Shown here: piece by piece, positions 52,177-60,541 of the stretch
Numbering within the stretch: the first letter of the stretch is position 1
How the letters are laid out: each line of letters begins with the position of its first letter
DNA from: Flavobacterium psychrophilum
GTDB lineage: Bacteria; Bacteroidota; Bacteroidia; Flavobacteriales; Flavobacteriaceae
DNA length: 64,000 nt
Assembly (NCBI GenBank): GCA_945879625.1
Contig: CAMCVA010000005.1
Span: forward strand, 96,038-160,037
Direction of reading: 5' to 3'
The notes under the pieces: model-generated
What the model was told of the DNA's origin: nothing
Databases searched by the model: none
What the model saw: only the letters and a program-made list of their open reading frames with translations
Program-made: the position numbers and the translations under genes

Positions 52177-52944
52177 TTAAATACTGTTTTTCTTGATGAT
52201 TTCTTGGGCGAGTTGCAAGTAGTTGGTTGCACCTTTGCTGGTTGCGTCATAGTTGATGATGCTTTCGCCATAACTTGGGGCTTCGCTCAATTTTACTGTG
52301 CGTTGAATAATGGTTTTGAACACCATATCGTTGAAGTGTTTTTGTACCTCTTCGACCACTTGGTTGGATAGGCGCAAGCGAGAATCAAACATGGTGAGCA
52401 ATAAGCCTTCGATATCCAATTGTGGATTGTGTATTTTTTGAACACTTTTGATGGTGTTGAGTAATTTACCTAAGCCTTCCAAAGCATAGTATTCGCATTG
52501 AATGGGAATCACTACCGAATCAGCGGCAGTTAGGGCATTTAACGTGAGCAATCCCAACGAAGGGGCACAGTCAATGAGGATGTAATCGTAATCATCTTTG
52601 ATGGATGCCAAGGCTTGCTTCAGCATGTACTCGCGGTTTTCTTTGTCAACCAATTCAATTTCAATGGCCACCAAATCAATATGGGCCGCAATTACAGATA
52701 CATTTGGAGCAGAGCAGGGCAAAATAGCTTCTTCTGGGCGGTTGCTGTGCTCGAGCACTTGGTAGGTGCCAATGGTTACGTTTTCGACATCGATACCCAA
52801 TCCCGAACTGGCATTGGCTTGCGGATCGGCATCTATGAGCAGCACTTTTTTTTCTAAAACACCCAAGGAGGCCGCTAGGTTTACCGATGTAGTCGTTTTT
52901 CCTACGCCGCCTTTTTGATTTGCTATGGCAATGATTTTACCCAT
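52177..52944 (-). CDS. parA: Chromosome partitioning ATPase ParA
   Basis: A 255-residue deviant Walker A ATPase. Walker A KGGVGKTTTSVNLAASL at about 10-26, Walker A' DADPQANAS, Walker B DYILIDCAPSLGLLTLNAL, and the Y-x-ALEGL block. Lengths and motifs fit chromosomal Soj/ParA. First gene of a six-gene operon parA-parB-DUF5683-dapB-lepB-WbqC. Confidence 0.97.
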   Translation of the reverse strand: MGKIIAIANQKGGVGKTTTSVNLAASLGVLEKKVLLIDADPQANASSGLGIDVENVTIGTYQVLEHSNRPEEAILPCSAPNVSVIAAHIDLVAIEIELVDKENREYMLKQALASIKDDYDYILIDCAPSLGLLTLNALTAADSVVIPIQCEYYALEGLGKLLNTIKSVQKIHNPQLDIEGLLLTMFDSRLRLSNQVVEEVQKHFNDMVFKTIIQRTVKLSEAPSYGESIINYDATSKGATNYLQLAQEIIKKNSI

Positions 52945-52967
52945 TTATTTTTTTGAAATTTGAGCCG

Positions 52968-52997
52968 TAAAAATACTATTTTTTATGGTTCCTTCAA
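52968..52997 (-). promoter_or_regulatory. parA operon promoter
   Basis: Minus-strand TTG (forward CAA 52995-52997), a 19-base spacer and TATTTTTA (forward TAAAAATA 52968-52975, 7/8 to TAnnTTTG), 23 bases upstream of the ATG at 52944. Confidence 0.55.
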
Positions 52998-53073
52998 GCT
53001 TAATTTGTTAACAAAAGTGATTATTTGATAACCAATTCAGTTTAAAATAAATGGGCAAATCAGCCGGCTAATT

Positions 53074-54774
53074 TTACTTGTTTTTTTGGAGATTTACGCG
53101 AACACCCTTTTCGTTTATGGATACTTGGGTTGAGGTGCTGTCTTCGTCTACATTAATAGAAACACCGCCATTTACATCTTCGTTTTCGTTTTCTTCAGGC
53201 GGACAATTCGTACAAACCACTTTTTGGCTTTCTACCCGATACAAATAATCGGCCGAACTGTAATGCAAATTAAAAAAACTATTGTCCGAATCATCGAATT
53301 GCTGCACCGAACTGTCGGTTTTAAAGTGCAAGCCTTCAGGTACATACAAATTGATAATTACCTCTTGGTTACGGAATTTGTTTTTCACATCGGTCAATAA
53401 AAAGTCATTCAATACCAAGTTGTTATTTGAAAAACTGTAGCTGTAATTTATTTTTTCGGCCGCATTTCGCGCTTCAGCTGCTTTTTTACCGCGGGCTTTG
53501 CGCACAATTTCCAAATAGGTCGAGGCATCTGCCGATTTGTACACGTTAAAACGAATGTTATTCGAGTAAATCACCGAATGATTTTGCGCGTCTTCGGTAA
53601 CTAAAAAGGAATTTTCGTCTTCTTCTGTGCCAAAACTTTCGTCGTGTTGAAAGCTTATTTGAATGGTATCTAGTGCTGTGATGGGCAAGGCATCTTTCTG
53701 TATCGATTTTCCGGCCATTTTAAATTCGGATACCTGTTCTACTCCCACATAACTCAGGGCAATGAAGGCGAGTATACACAAGGTAATCAGGGTGTATTTG
53801 GCAGGGTTTCCAATGGAATTGCTGCGGGGTGAAATCAATTTAAAACCAAGTAAAGTCACAAAAAATGCAGGAATTCCTAGGGCAAGCCACATCATCAATC
53901 CAAAAATCCAAGTGGGGTATTCGGCCAAGTTTCCAGCTAATAAATAATTGGTCCAGGGAAATTCTATAAATGTAGTACTACTCAGTGCAAAACTGGCTAG
54001 GGTAAGTGCCACTAAAAACAATATACTGAGCACGACAAGAATAATTCCCGCTATTTTGCCAATCAATTTGATTATAGTATGGATTACTTCGCTCAACGTT
54101 GAACCTGCCTTGCTGGCATTTGATTTTAATTGGTTGCCCAAGGAATCGTAATCTTTGTTTTTTATTTTCTCGGATACGTTGTTAAATTCTTCGCGCACTT
54201 TCTTCTCAATCGACGAAATGTTTACCGGCTCGCCTTTCATTTCTAACTTTTCTGAAGTGGTTTTGGCTTCTGGAATCACGATCCACAAAATGATGTAGGT
54301 TAAAAAACCAAATCCAAAAAACAACAAGGACACCAACAAAATGAGTCTCAAGTACACGCGCTCGATGCCAAAATAATAGCCCAAGCCAGAAAGTACGCCG
54401 CCTATCATGGCATCGTCTTTGTCGCGGTATAGTTTTTTAGATTTGGTTTTGGCTGTATTTGATGCCGTTGTAAAGTCAGTTTTGGGTTGTTCGGCTTCGT
54501 TTGCATCACCTTCAATGCGGTAATCTTCGGGTTGGCCCATTACGGCAATTACTTCATCCAGTTCGGACATGACAATCACTTGTTTTTCGCTGCTGTGTTT
54601 GGCTGATATGAGCTCGGCTATGCGCAATTCAATGTCTTTGATGATTTCGTCTTGTCCATTGGTATTGTTCAACGAACGCTTTATGGCATCCAAATAATTG
54701 GATAATTTTAAGTAGGCTTCTTCGTCAATGTGGAATACGATTCCACCTAAATTGATGTTTACAGTTTTATTCAT
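53074..54774 (-). CDS. PspC-domain membrane protein
   Basis: A 566-residue membrane protein. N-terminal soluble part (1-85, INLGGIVFHIDEEAYLKL), then the PspC domain about 112-185 (KKLYRDKDDAMIGGVLSGLGYYFGI split; LRLILLVSLLFFGFGFLTYI), three further TM helices about 225-345, and a C-terminal beta-rich domain with a CTNC motif and acidic end. Likely an envelope-stress sensor or regulator, as for other PspC proteins. It lies 5 bases after the PadR gene, and the pair recurs in flavobacteria. Confidence 0.9.
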   Translation of the reverse strand: MNKTVNINLGGIVFHIDEEAYLKLSNYLDAIKRSLNNTNGQDEIIKDIELRIAELISAKHSSEKQVIVMSELDEVIAVMGQPEDYRIEGDANEAEQPKTDFTTASNTAKTKSKKLYRDKDDAMIGGVLSGLGYYFGIERVYLRLILLVSLLFFGFGFLTYIILWIVIPEAKTTSEKLEMKGEPVNISSIEKKVREEFNNVSEKIKNKDYDSLGNQLKSNASKAGSTLSEVIHTIIKLIGKIAGIILVVLSILFLVALTLASFALSSTTFIEFPWTNYLLAGNLAEYPTWIFGLMMWLALGIPAFFVTLLGFKLISPRSNSIGNPAKYTLITLCILAFIALSYVGVEQVSEFKMAGKSIQKDALPITALDTIQISFQHDESFGTEEDENSFLVTEDAQNHSVIYSNNIRFNVYKSADASTYLEIVRKARGKKAAEARNAAEKINYSYSFSNNNLVLNDFLLTDVKNKFRNQEVIINLYVPEGLHFKTDSSVQQFDDSDNSFFNLHYSSADYLYRVESQKVVCTNCPPEENENEDVNGGVSINVDEDSTSTQVSINEKGVRVNLQKNK

Positions 54775-54779
54775 GACAG

Positions 54780-55109
54780 TTAGTTTTGGTTTGTGATTAG
54801 TTCTACGGCATCTGATAGTTCTTTCCAGGTGTCGTTGAGTTCGTGTAAAAAAGTTTGGCCAACTTCCGTCAAGCCGTAATATTTACGTGGCGGACCCGAA
54901 GTTGATTCTTCCCAACGGTAGTTCAATAAACCGTCGTTTTTAAGGCGAGTGAGCAACGGATAGACCGTTCCTTCTACAACTAGTAATTTGGCGTTTTTCA
55001 GCGTATCCAAAATTTCTGAAGTGTAGGCGTCTTTCTCTTTTAAGACCGAGAGGATGCAAAACTCCAGCACGCCTTTTCGCATTTGTGCTTTTGTGTTTTC
55101 GATGTTCAT
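54780..55109 (-). CDS. PadR-family transcriptional regulator
   Basis: A 109-residue winged-helix repressor. Motif order: KGVLEFCILSVLKEKDAYTSEIL (split GVLEFCILSVL, DAYTSEI), VEGTVYPLLTRLKNDGLL with the recognition helix and GPPRKYYGLTEVG as the wing. It heads the PadR-PspC operon. A palindrome in its promoter region suggests that it represses itself. Confidence 0.95.
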   Translation of the reverse strand: MNIENTKAQMRKGVLEFCILSVLKEKDAYTSEILDTLKNAKLLVVEGTVYPLLTRLKNDGLLNYRWEESTSGPPRKYYGLTEVGQTFLHELNDTWKELSDAVELITNQN

Positions 55110-55135
55110 AGTAGTATGCTTAGTAATTTCTTATG

Positions 55136-55176
55136 CAAATATATGTTTATTCTAAAGTAATATGTAAAACATAGTA
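55136..55176 (-). promoter_or_regulatory. PadR operon promoter with likely PadR operator
   Basis: Minus-strand -7 box TATATTTG (forward CAAATATA, 55136-55143). Upstream, TAATATGT-AAA-ACATAGTA (55158-55176) is a 19-bp near-perfect palindrome lying over the -33 position. PadR-type regulators bind ATGT...ACAT palindromes, so autoregulation is inferred. Confidence 0.55.
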
Positions 55177-55257
55177 CTAATTTTTTTTTAAAATTTAACA
55201 TTTGATTCCATTTCACTAGGTTTGTAGTAATAGCCATGCTATTTTTTGTTTAACTAA

Positions 55258-55292
55258 TTTGTCGATTTGATTAAACAAAAAGTATATATTTG
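55258..55292 (+). promoter_or_regulatory. Promoter before SDR-family gene
   Basis: TATATTTG at 55285-55292, with TTTG at 55258-55261 (23-base spacer) or 55266-55269 (15-base). The ATG (55302) is only 9 bases past the -7 box, so the leader would be only a few bases long. Confidence 0.5.
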
Positions 55293-55301
55293 TAAAAAAA
55301 A

Positions 55302-56207
55302 ATGGTTGTTTTAGTTACGGGTGCTACAGGATTAATCGGGAAATCATTAGTTGCAGCGCTTTTGCACAAAGGCCATAAGGTACATTACCTTACAACTTCC
55401 CCAAAAAAAATTCAAAATACACCCAACTACAAAGGTTTTTTGTGGAATCCAGCCGAATATTACTTGGACGAAAACGCATTAGAAAATGTTCAAGTAATTT
55501 TTCATTTAGCAGGAGCCACTATTGCCAAGCGATGGACAAGATCCTACAAAGCCGAAATTCTTTCAAGTAGACTCACTCCCGCACAAACTTTACACGATTA
55601 TTTGCGCAAAGTACCCAACCAAGTAAAGCAAGTTATTGCCGCTTCGGGCACCGCGATATACCCTAATAATACCGGGAAATATTACCTTGAAATCGAGACA
55701 AATACAGCCTCTACCTTTTTGGGAAATGTTGTGAAACAATGGGAAGCCAACACCAACCAATTAAAGAGTTTAGGAATACAAGTATGTCTGTTGCGCACTG
55801 GAGTTGTTTTTTCTGCAACCGGTGGCGCATTGCCTCAACTGGTTTTTCCAATCAAAATGGGTTTTGGGTCTTTGATGGGGAATGGAAATCAACTTCTGTC
55901 CTGGATTCACTTGCAAGATATAGTAGGCCTGTATGTGTTTGCGATGGAACACAGTTGGGAAGGAGTCTACAATGCAGTTGCTCCCGAAGTAATTAGCAAC
56001 CGAACCCAAACCCAATTGATAGCCAAAATACTCAAACGCCCATTGTTTCTTCCAGCTACGCCCAAATGGCTCATGCAATTTATATTAGGCGAAATGCATC
56101 AACTGGTATTTACAGACACGCAAATAAGTTGCCAGAAAGCGTTAGATGCTGGCTATGTGTTTCAATTTCCTACAGCCAAGAAAGCCTTGCGCGCCTGCCT
56201 TAAATAA
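55302..56207 (+). CDS. TIGR01777-like NAD(P)-binding epimerase-family protein
   Basis: A 301-residue extended SDR-like protein related to YfcH/SulA-type cell-division-associated epimerases. Rossmann motif LVTGATGLIGKSLV at about 4-17, then FHLAGATIAKRWT (the NAG-like site), SRLTPAQTLHDYL, ASGTAIYP, LRTGVVFSATGGALPQL, and FGSLMGNGNQLLSWIHLQDIVG. The YxxxK active pair is not obvious in the expected place. The role is not established; closest relatives are involved in cell division or nucleotide-sugar changes. Confidence 0.88.
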   Translation: MVVLVTGATGLIGKSLVAALLHKGHKVHYLTTSPKKIQNTPNYKGFLWNPAEYYLDENALENVQVIFHLAGATIAKRWTRSYKAEILSSRLTPAQTLHDYLRKVPNQVKQVIAASGTAIYPNNTGKYYLEIETNTASTFLGNVVKQWEANTNQLKSLGIQVCLLRTGVVFSATGGALPQLVFPIKMGFGSLMGNGNQLLSWIHLQDIVGLYVFAMEHSWEGVYNAVAPEVISNRTQTQLIAKILKRPLFLPATPKWLMQFILGEMHQLVFTDTQISCQKALDAGYVFQFPTAKKALRACLK

Positions 56208-56236
56208 AAAAGCGCCAACAAGAAGTTCGCGCTTTT
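56208..56236 (+). terminator. Terminator after SDR-family gene
   Basis: AAAAGCGC (56208-56215) pairs with GCGCTTTT (56229-56236), with an inner AAC/GTT pairing. The rest of the gap to 56421 is AT-rich and shows no gene. Confidence 0.8.
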
Positions 56237-56421
56237 GGTATAACTAGGTGAATTAATAATTAGAAAATCTGTGTCCCTCACTTTTTTATTTCTCCAAGAA
56301 AAGCGATACAAATCTACCCAGACAAACATACATAAACGTTTGTGTGATCGTAAAATTTCTATCTATTTTTTTGATTTATTTATGAATTTTGTCGTTTTTC
56401 TAGAAAATAAAAAGGTGACAA

Positions 56422-56454
56422 TTTGACATTATTTAAGAATTGGCAATACTTTTG
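56422..56454 (+). promoter_or_regulatory. grpE-dnaJ promoter
   Basis: TTTG at 56422-56425 and TACTTTTG at 56447-56454 with a 21-base spacer. The -33 element sits inside GGTGACAATTTGACA, which shares GACAATTTG with the htpG upstream region. Predicted start site is about 56461. Confidence 0.7.
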
Positions 56455-56475
56455 CAATCCACTAGCAAAAAAATA

Positions 56476-57051
56476 ATGTTTATCAACCGAATTAAAGATA
56501 CGTTCAACATGAATACGGACAAAAAAGAACAGGACGAAGTGGTAGATCCTATACACACCGAACACCCTCATGAAGAGGGAATTGCATCAGCTGATGCGCT
56601 TACGCCAGAACAACAATTACAAGAAGATTTAGCCAGCGAAAAAGACAAGCATTTGCGCTTGTTTGCCGAGTTTGAAAATTTCAAACGCCGCAATACCAAA
56701 GAACGCATCGAATTATTTAAAACAGCCAATCAAGATGTATTGCAATCTTTGTTGCCGGTATTGGATGATTTTGATCGGGCCTTGGTGGAGATTAAAAAAT
56801 CGGACGACGATGTGTTGTTGAAAGGTGTTGAATTGATACACGAAAAATTAAAATCAACCTTGGTTTCCAAAGGATTAGAAGAAGTTGCCATGAAAGCAGG
56901 CGATATTTTTGACGCCGATTATGCCGAAGCCATTACCCAAATACCCGCGCCATCTCCCAATTTAAAGGGTAAAGTGGTTGATGTGATTGAAAAAGGATAC
57001 AAATTGGGCGACAAGATTATTCGTTTCCCTAAAGTGGTTATCGGCCATTAA
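56476..57051 (+). CDS. grpE: GrpE nucleotide exchange factor
   Basis: A 191-residue cochaperone that releases ADP from DnaK. The start [11 protein letters not shown] is chosen because the promoter sits at 56447-56454, so upstream starts would precede the transcript; ATG at 56509 is a possible second start. An acidic disordered head, the long coiled coil ([21 protein letters not shown] split) and a beta-wing with [20 protein letters not shown], then [26 protein letters not shown], are standard. Directly followed by dnaJ (11 bases). Confidence 0.96.
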   Translation: MFINRIKDTFNMNTDKKEQDEVVDPIHTEHPHEEGIASADALTPEQQLQEDLASEKDKHLRLFAEFENFKRRNTKERIELFKTANQDVLQSLLPVLDDFDRALVEIKKSDDDVLLKGVELIHEKLKSTLVSKGLEEVAMKAGDIFDADYAEAITQIPAPSPNLKGKVVDVIEKGYKLGDKIIRFPKVVIGH

Positions 57052-57062
57052 AAAATACAACC

Positions 57063-58178
57063 ATGAAAAAGGATTTCTACGAAATTTTAGGAATTACCAA
57101 ATCAGCTTCGGAGGCCGAAATTAAAAAGGCCTACCGAAAAAAAGCGATTGAGTTCCATCCCGATAAAAACCCAGGCAACAAAGAAGCCGAGGAAAACTTC
57201 AAAAAAGCGGCTGAGGCCTATGAGGTGCTTAGCGACCCCAACAAAAAAGCCAAATACGACCAATACGGACACCAAGCCTTTGAAGGCGGTGGTGGCGGAT
57301 ACAGTGGCGGTGGCATGAATATGGATGACATTTTCAGCCAATTTGGCGACATTTTTGGCGGCGGCGGATTTGGTGGTTTCGGCGGATTTGGCGGCGGCGG
57401 TGGCCAACGTCGGGTGAAGGGCAGTAATTTGCGCATCAAAGTTAAATTGACGCTAGAAGAAATTGCCAACGGCGTAGAGAAAAAAGTAAAAGTAAAACGC
57501 AAAATTCAAGCGGCAGGCGTGAGTTACAAAACCTGCGGGACGTGCAACGGCCAAGGCCAAGTAATGCGCGTAACCAATACCATTTTGGGTAGAATGCAAT
57601 CGGCATCAACTTGTCCAACATGCGGCGGTGCGGGTCAATCCATCGATAAAAAACCAGCCAATGCCGATGCCCAAGGGATGATTTTGGAAGACGAAACCGT
57701 CTCCATTAAAATTCCGGCAGGCGTAGTTGATGGCATGCAACTCAAAGTATCCAACAAAGGAAACGATGCCCCCGGCAATGGAATCCCGGGTGATTTAATT
57801 GTAGCCATTGAAGAAATTGAGCACGAATTCTTGAAACGCGAAGGCGAAAATTTGCACTACGATTTATACATCAGTTTGCCCGAGGCCGTTTTGGGTGTGT
57901 CCAAAGAAATTGAAGCGGTAAACGGAAAAGTGCGGATCAAACTAGAAGAAGGCATTCAGTCCGGTAAAATTTTACGTCTGAAAGGCAAAGGAATTCCAAG
58001 TGTAAACAGTTACGGCACCGGTGATTTATTGGTGCACGTGAATGTATGGACACCCAAAACCTTGTCGAAAGAACAAAAAGATTTTTTCGAAAAAAACCTC
58101 ACCGACGAACATTTCACCCCCAATCCTGAGAAGTCTGACAAGTCCTTTTTTGAGAAAGTAAAAGACATGTTTTCGTAA
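57063..58178 (+). CDS. dnaJ: Chaperone protein DnaJ with only one of two zinc sites
   Basis: A 371-residue Hsp40. J domain 1-70 with HPD at 32-34; Gly/Phe region 72-118; zinc region about 150-195; client domains and C-terminus after 210. Usual DnaJ has four CxxCxGxG motifs. Here only motifs 2 (C158, C161, CGTCNGQG) and 3 (C184, C187, CPTCGGAG) remain. Motif 1 is replaced by QAAGVSYKT and motif 4 by KPANADAQG, so zinc centre I is missing and II is kept. The protein has no other Cys. From memory this is common in flavobacteria. Co-transcribed with grpE; dnaK is not adjacent. Confidence 0.97.
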   Translation: MKKDFYEILGITKSASEAEIKKAYRKKAIEFHPDKNPGNKEAEENFKKAAEAYEVLSDPNKKAKYDQYGHQAFEGGGGGYSGGGMNMDDIFSQFGDIFGGGGFGGFGGFGGGGGQRRVKGSNLRIKVKLTLEEIANGVEKKVKVKRKIQAAGVSYKTCGTCNGQGQVMRVTNTILGRMQSASTCPTCGGAGQSIDKKPANADAQGMILEDETVSIKIPAGVVDGMQLKVSNKGNDAPGNGIPGDLIVAIEEIEHEFLKREGENLHYDLYISLPEAVLGVSKEIEAVNGKVRIKLEEGIQSGKILRLKGKGIPSVNSYGTGDLLVHVNVWTPKTLSKEQKDFFEKNLTDEHFTPNPEKSDKSFFEKVKDMFS

Positions 58179-58203
58179 ACACAAAACACAAAATAATTGC
58201 CCC

Positions 58204-58234
58204 AACCCCTCCGTGTTAAAAGAGGGGTTTTTTT
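58204..58234 (+). terminator. Terminator after grpE-dnaJ
   Basis: AACCCCTC (58204-58211) pairs with GAGGGGTT (58222-58229), followed by a T-run. Confidence 0.92.
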
Positions 58235-58246
58235 GTGTTAAAATGG

Positions 58247-58275
58247 TTTGTTTCGCGGCGATTTGTGTATTTTTA
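58247..58275 (+). promoter_or_regulatory. Promoter of ABC exporter genes
   Basis: TTTG at 58247-58250, a 17-base spacer and TATTTTTA at 58268-58275 (7/8). The ATG at 58295 follows 19 bases downstream. Confidence 0.5.
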
Positions 58276-58294
58276 CCGCTTTCAAAAATCACCC

Positions 58295-59218
58295 ATGAAG
58301 AACTTATTGGAAGTTAACGAAGTCTACAAACAATACGGTGACTATGTGGCACTTAACGGCGTTTCGCTGCAGGTTCCCAAAGGAAGTATTTATGGATTGC
58401 TGGGCCCAAATGGTGCAGGAAAAACATCTTTAATTCGCATCATCAATCAAATTACCTTGCCCGATCGTGGTCAAGTGCTGTTGGATGGCGAAATTTTACA
58501 ACCCAAACACGTGCAACACATTGGGTATTTGCCCGAAGAGCGTGGCTTATACAAAACCATGAAAGTGGGGGAGCAGTGTTTGTATTTGGCGCAAATGAAA
58601 GGCTTAACCAAAGCCGAGGCCAAAGTGCAACTGGAATACTGGTTTGATCGCTTGGAAATTCGTGGTTGGTGGGACAAAAAAATCCAAGAATTATCCAAAG
58701 GGATGGCCCAAAAAATACAGTTTGTGGTCTGCGTATTGCACCAACCCAAATTATTGATTTTCGACGAACCTTTTTCGGGCTTTGATCCGGTGAATGCTAA
58801 TTTGATCAAAGATGAAATCTTGGAACTAAAGAAAAAAGGATCGACCATTATATTTTCTACGCACCGCATGGAAAGCGTCGAAGAATTGTGCGACGACATT
58901 GCTTTAATTCACCAATCCAACAAATTACTCGAAGGCCCTTTGCAAGACATCAAGCGTCAATTTCGCAGCCACAATTACGAGGTGGGTATTTTAGCCAACG
59001 ACACCCAAGCCTTGCTGTTGGAACTTGCCAAACAATTTTCGGTGCAACCCACACAGTTCAAATCGTTAAACAACGAACTGCAATTGGAAATTGGCCTCAA
59101 CAATCAAACGCCCAATGCCTTGTTGAATCTGCTCACCCAACGCGGGCAAGTAACCCATTTTATGGAAAAAACCCCAAGCGTTAATGACATCTTTATACAA
59201 ACGGTACAAAACAATTAA
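58295..59218 (+). CDS. ABC-2 type exporter ATP-binding protein (NatA-like)
   Basis: A 307-residue ATPase. Start MKNLLEVNEVYKQYG chosen after the promoter; a longer upstream start has no family-like residues. Walker A GPNGAGKTSLIR, Q-loop in YLPEERGLY, signature ELSKGMAQKIQF (SKGMxQK, the NatA-like form), Walker B LLIFDEPFSGFDP and H-loop STHRM. C-terminal ~90 residues are the DUF4162-like domain. Paired with the ABC-2 permease that follows 9 bases later. Confidence 0.95.
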   Translation: MKNLLEVNEVYKQYGDYVALNGVSLQVPKGSIYGLLGPNGAGKTSLIRIINQITLPDRGQVLLDGEILQPKHVQHIGYLPEERGLYKTMKVGEQCLYLAQMKGLTKAEAKVQLEYWFDRLEIRGWWDKKIQELSKGMAQKIQFVVCVLHQPKLLIFDEPFSGFDPVNANLIKDEILELKKKGSTIIFSTHRMESVEELCDDIALIHQSNKLLEGPLQDIKRQFRSHNYEVGILANDTQALLLELAKQFSVQPTQFKSLNNELQLEIGLNNQTPNALLNLLTQRGQVTHFMEKTPSVNDIFIQTVQNN

Positions 59219-59227
59219 ATCCCAGTT

Positions 59228-60532
59228 ATGCACATTATCTTATTAATCATCCAACGGGAATTTTTGGCCAAAGTGCGCAACAAGTCCTTCATTGTCATGA
59301 CGTTTTTAAGTCCGCTCTTGTTTGTGGGGATTGCCGCTTTTGTAGGGTATTTGAGCTCTATAAAATCAGATGTAAAAACAATTGCCTTGCATGATGCCAC
59401 GGGTTTATTTGCTGCCGATTTCAAAAGTAACGAAGAATACCGCTATGTAGATTTGTCCAAAACAGATCTGGCCATAGTGAAAGACAGTGTGGTGAGCGAA
59501 CAATACGAAGGCGTGTTGGTGATTCCTGCCGCAGTAAAAAACGGAATACACAAAAACCAAGTGCAGTATTTGTCAGCAGACAGTCCCAGTATTTCCTTTT
59601 TGTCCGATATGGAAGCCGTACTTTCCCATCGACTCACCCAGCTTAATTTTCAAACGGCGAAATTGGACACCTTGGCCATCAAAAAAGCAACCGTCGACCT
59701 GTCTATTGGCGTGGCCAAAGCAACTGGCGAATCAACGGTAAAGGGATTAAACGAAATGAAAATTGCCATTGGCGGTGCTTTTGGATACCTGATCATGATG
59801 TTTATTGTAATATACGGCAACATGGTGATGCGTTCGGTGATTGAAGAAAAGACCAACCGCATCATCGAAATCATCATCTCCTCGGTAAAACCATTCCAGT
59901 TGATGATGGGAAAAATCATCGGAACTTCTTTGGCTGGCGTATTGCAATTCATCATCTGGGCCATTTTAGGCTTCACCTTACTGACACTTTCTTCGGTGTT
60001 TTTTGGAAGCCAAGTTACCGCCACACCCGGGCTTTCTCCCGAACTGATGCAATCTGCCCAAAACGAAATGAGTTCGTCGGTATTCCAATACATTCAAGAA
60101 TTATGGAAGCTGCCCATCGCGACAATTTTAATCTCGTTTGTGGTTTATTTTATCGGTGGCTATTTTCTGTATAGTTCCTTTTATGCCGCCATTGGCGCTG
60201 CCGTAGATAACGAAACCGATTCCCAGCAATTTCTATTGCCCATCATTATGCCTTTGATATTAGGCGTGTACATCGGTTTTTTTACCGTAATGAATGACCC
60301 ACATGGGACAATCGCGACGGTCTTTTCCATGATTCCCTTAACCTCGCCCATCGTGATGCTCATGCGTATTCCGTTTGGCGTACCGGCTTGGCAAATTGCC
60401 TTGTCGATGGCTATTTTGTTTGCCACTTTCTTTTTGGTGGTGTGGTTTGCGGCTAAAATTTACCGCATCGGCATCTTGATGTACGGCAAAAAACCAAGTT
60501 GGAAAGAACTGTACCGTTGGTTAAAATACTAA
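59228..60532 (+). CDS. ABC-2 type transporter permease (NatB-like)
   Basis: A 434-residue membrane protein. One N-terminal TM (about 20-40) precedes a ~140-residue external region, then five to six TM helices (GGAFGYLIMMFIVIYGNMVMR split, TSLAGVLQFIIWAILGF, ISFVVYFIGGYFLYSSFYAAIGAAVDNETD split). The motif EEKTNRIIEIIISSVKPFQLMMGKI (split) is the NatB/YhaP hallmark. Substrate unknown; in Bacillus the pair exports sodium. Confidence 0.93.
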   Translation: MHIILLIIQREFLAKVRNKSFIVMTFLSPLLFVGIAAFVGYLSSIKSDVKTIALHDATGLFAADFKSNEEYRYVDLSKTDLAIVKDSVVSEQYEGVLVIPAAVKNGIHKNQVQYLSADSPSISFLSDMEAVLSHRLTQLNFQTAKLDTLAIKKATVDLSIGVAKATGESTVKGLNEMKIAIGGAFGYLIMMFIVIYGNMVMRSVIEEKTNRIIEIIISSVKPFQLMMGKIIGTSLAGVLQFIIWAILGFTLLTLSSVFFGSQVTATPGLSPELMQSAQNEMSSSVFQYIQELWKLPIATILISFVVYFIGGYFLYSSFYAAIGAAVDNETDSQQFLLPIIMPLILGVYIGFFTVMNDPHGTIATVFSMIPLTSPIVMLMRIPFGVPAWQIALSMAILFATFFLVVWFAAKIYRIGILMYGKKPSWKELYRWLKY

Positions 60533-60541
60533 TACACGAGC

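Noticed and set aside
52177..52271. Longer parB start reaching 52271
   Set aside because: It would overlap parA by about 95 bases; residues there are unlike ParB, while the start at 52175 fits the family.
51276..52997. parS site near parAB
   Set aside because: I looked for TGTTTCACGTGAAACA-like palindromes here and saw none; only a non-palindromic TTTCACG near 51510.
56280..56360. Inverted repeat CAAAC...GTTTG before grpE as a control site
   Set aside because: Arms are only 5 bp with AT-rich surroundings, likely chance.
57218..57502. Proline-rich frame on the minus strand ([16 protein letters not shown])
   Set aside because: It is the complement of the Gly-rich G/F region of dnaJ; no own promoter or context.
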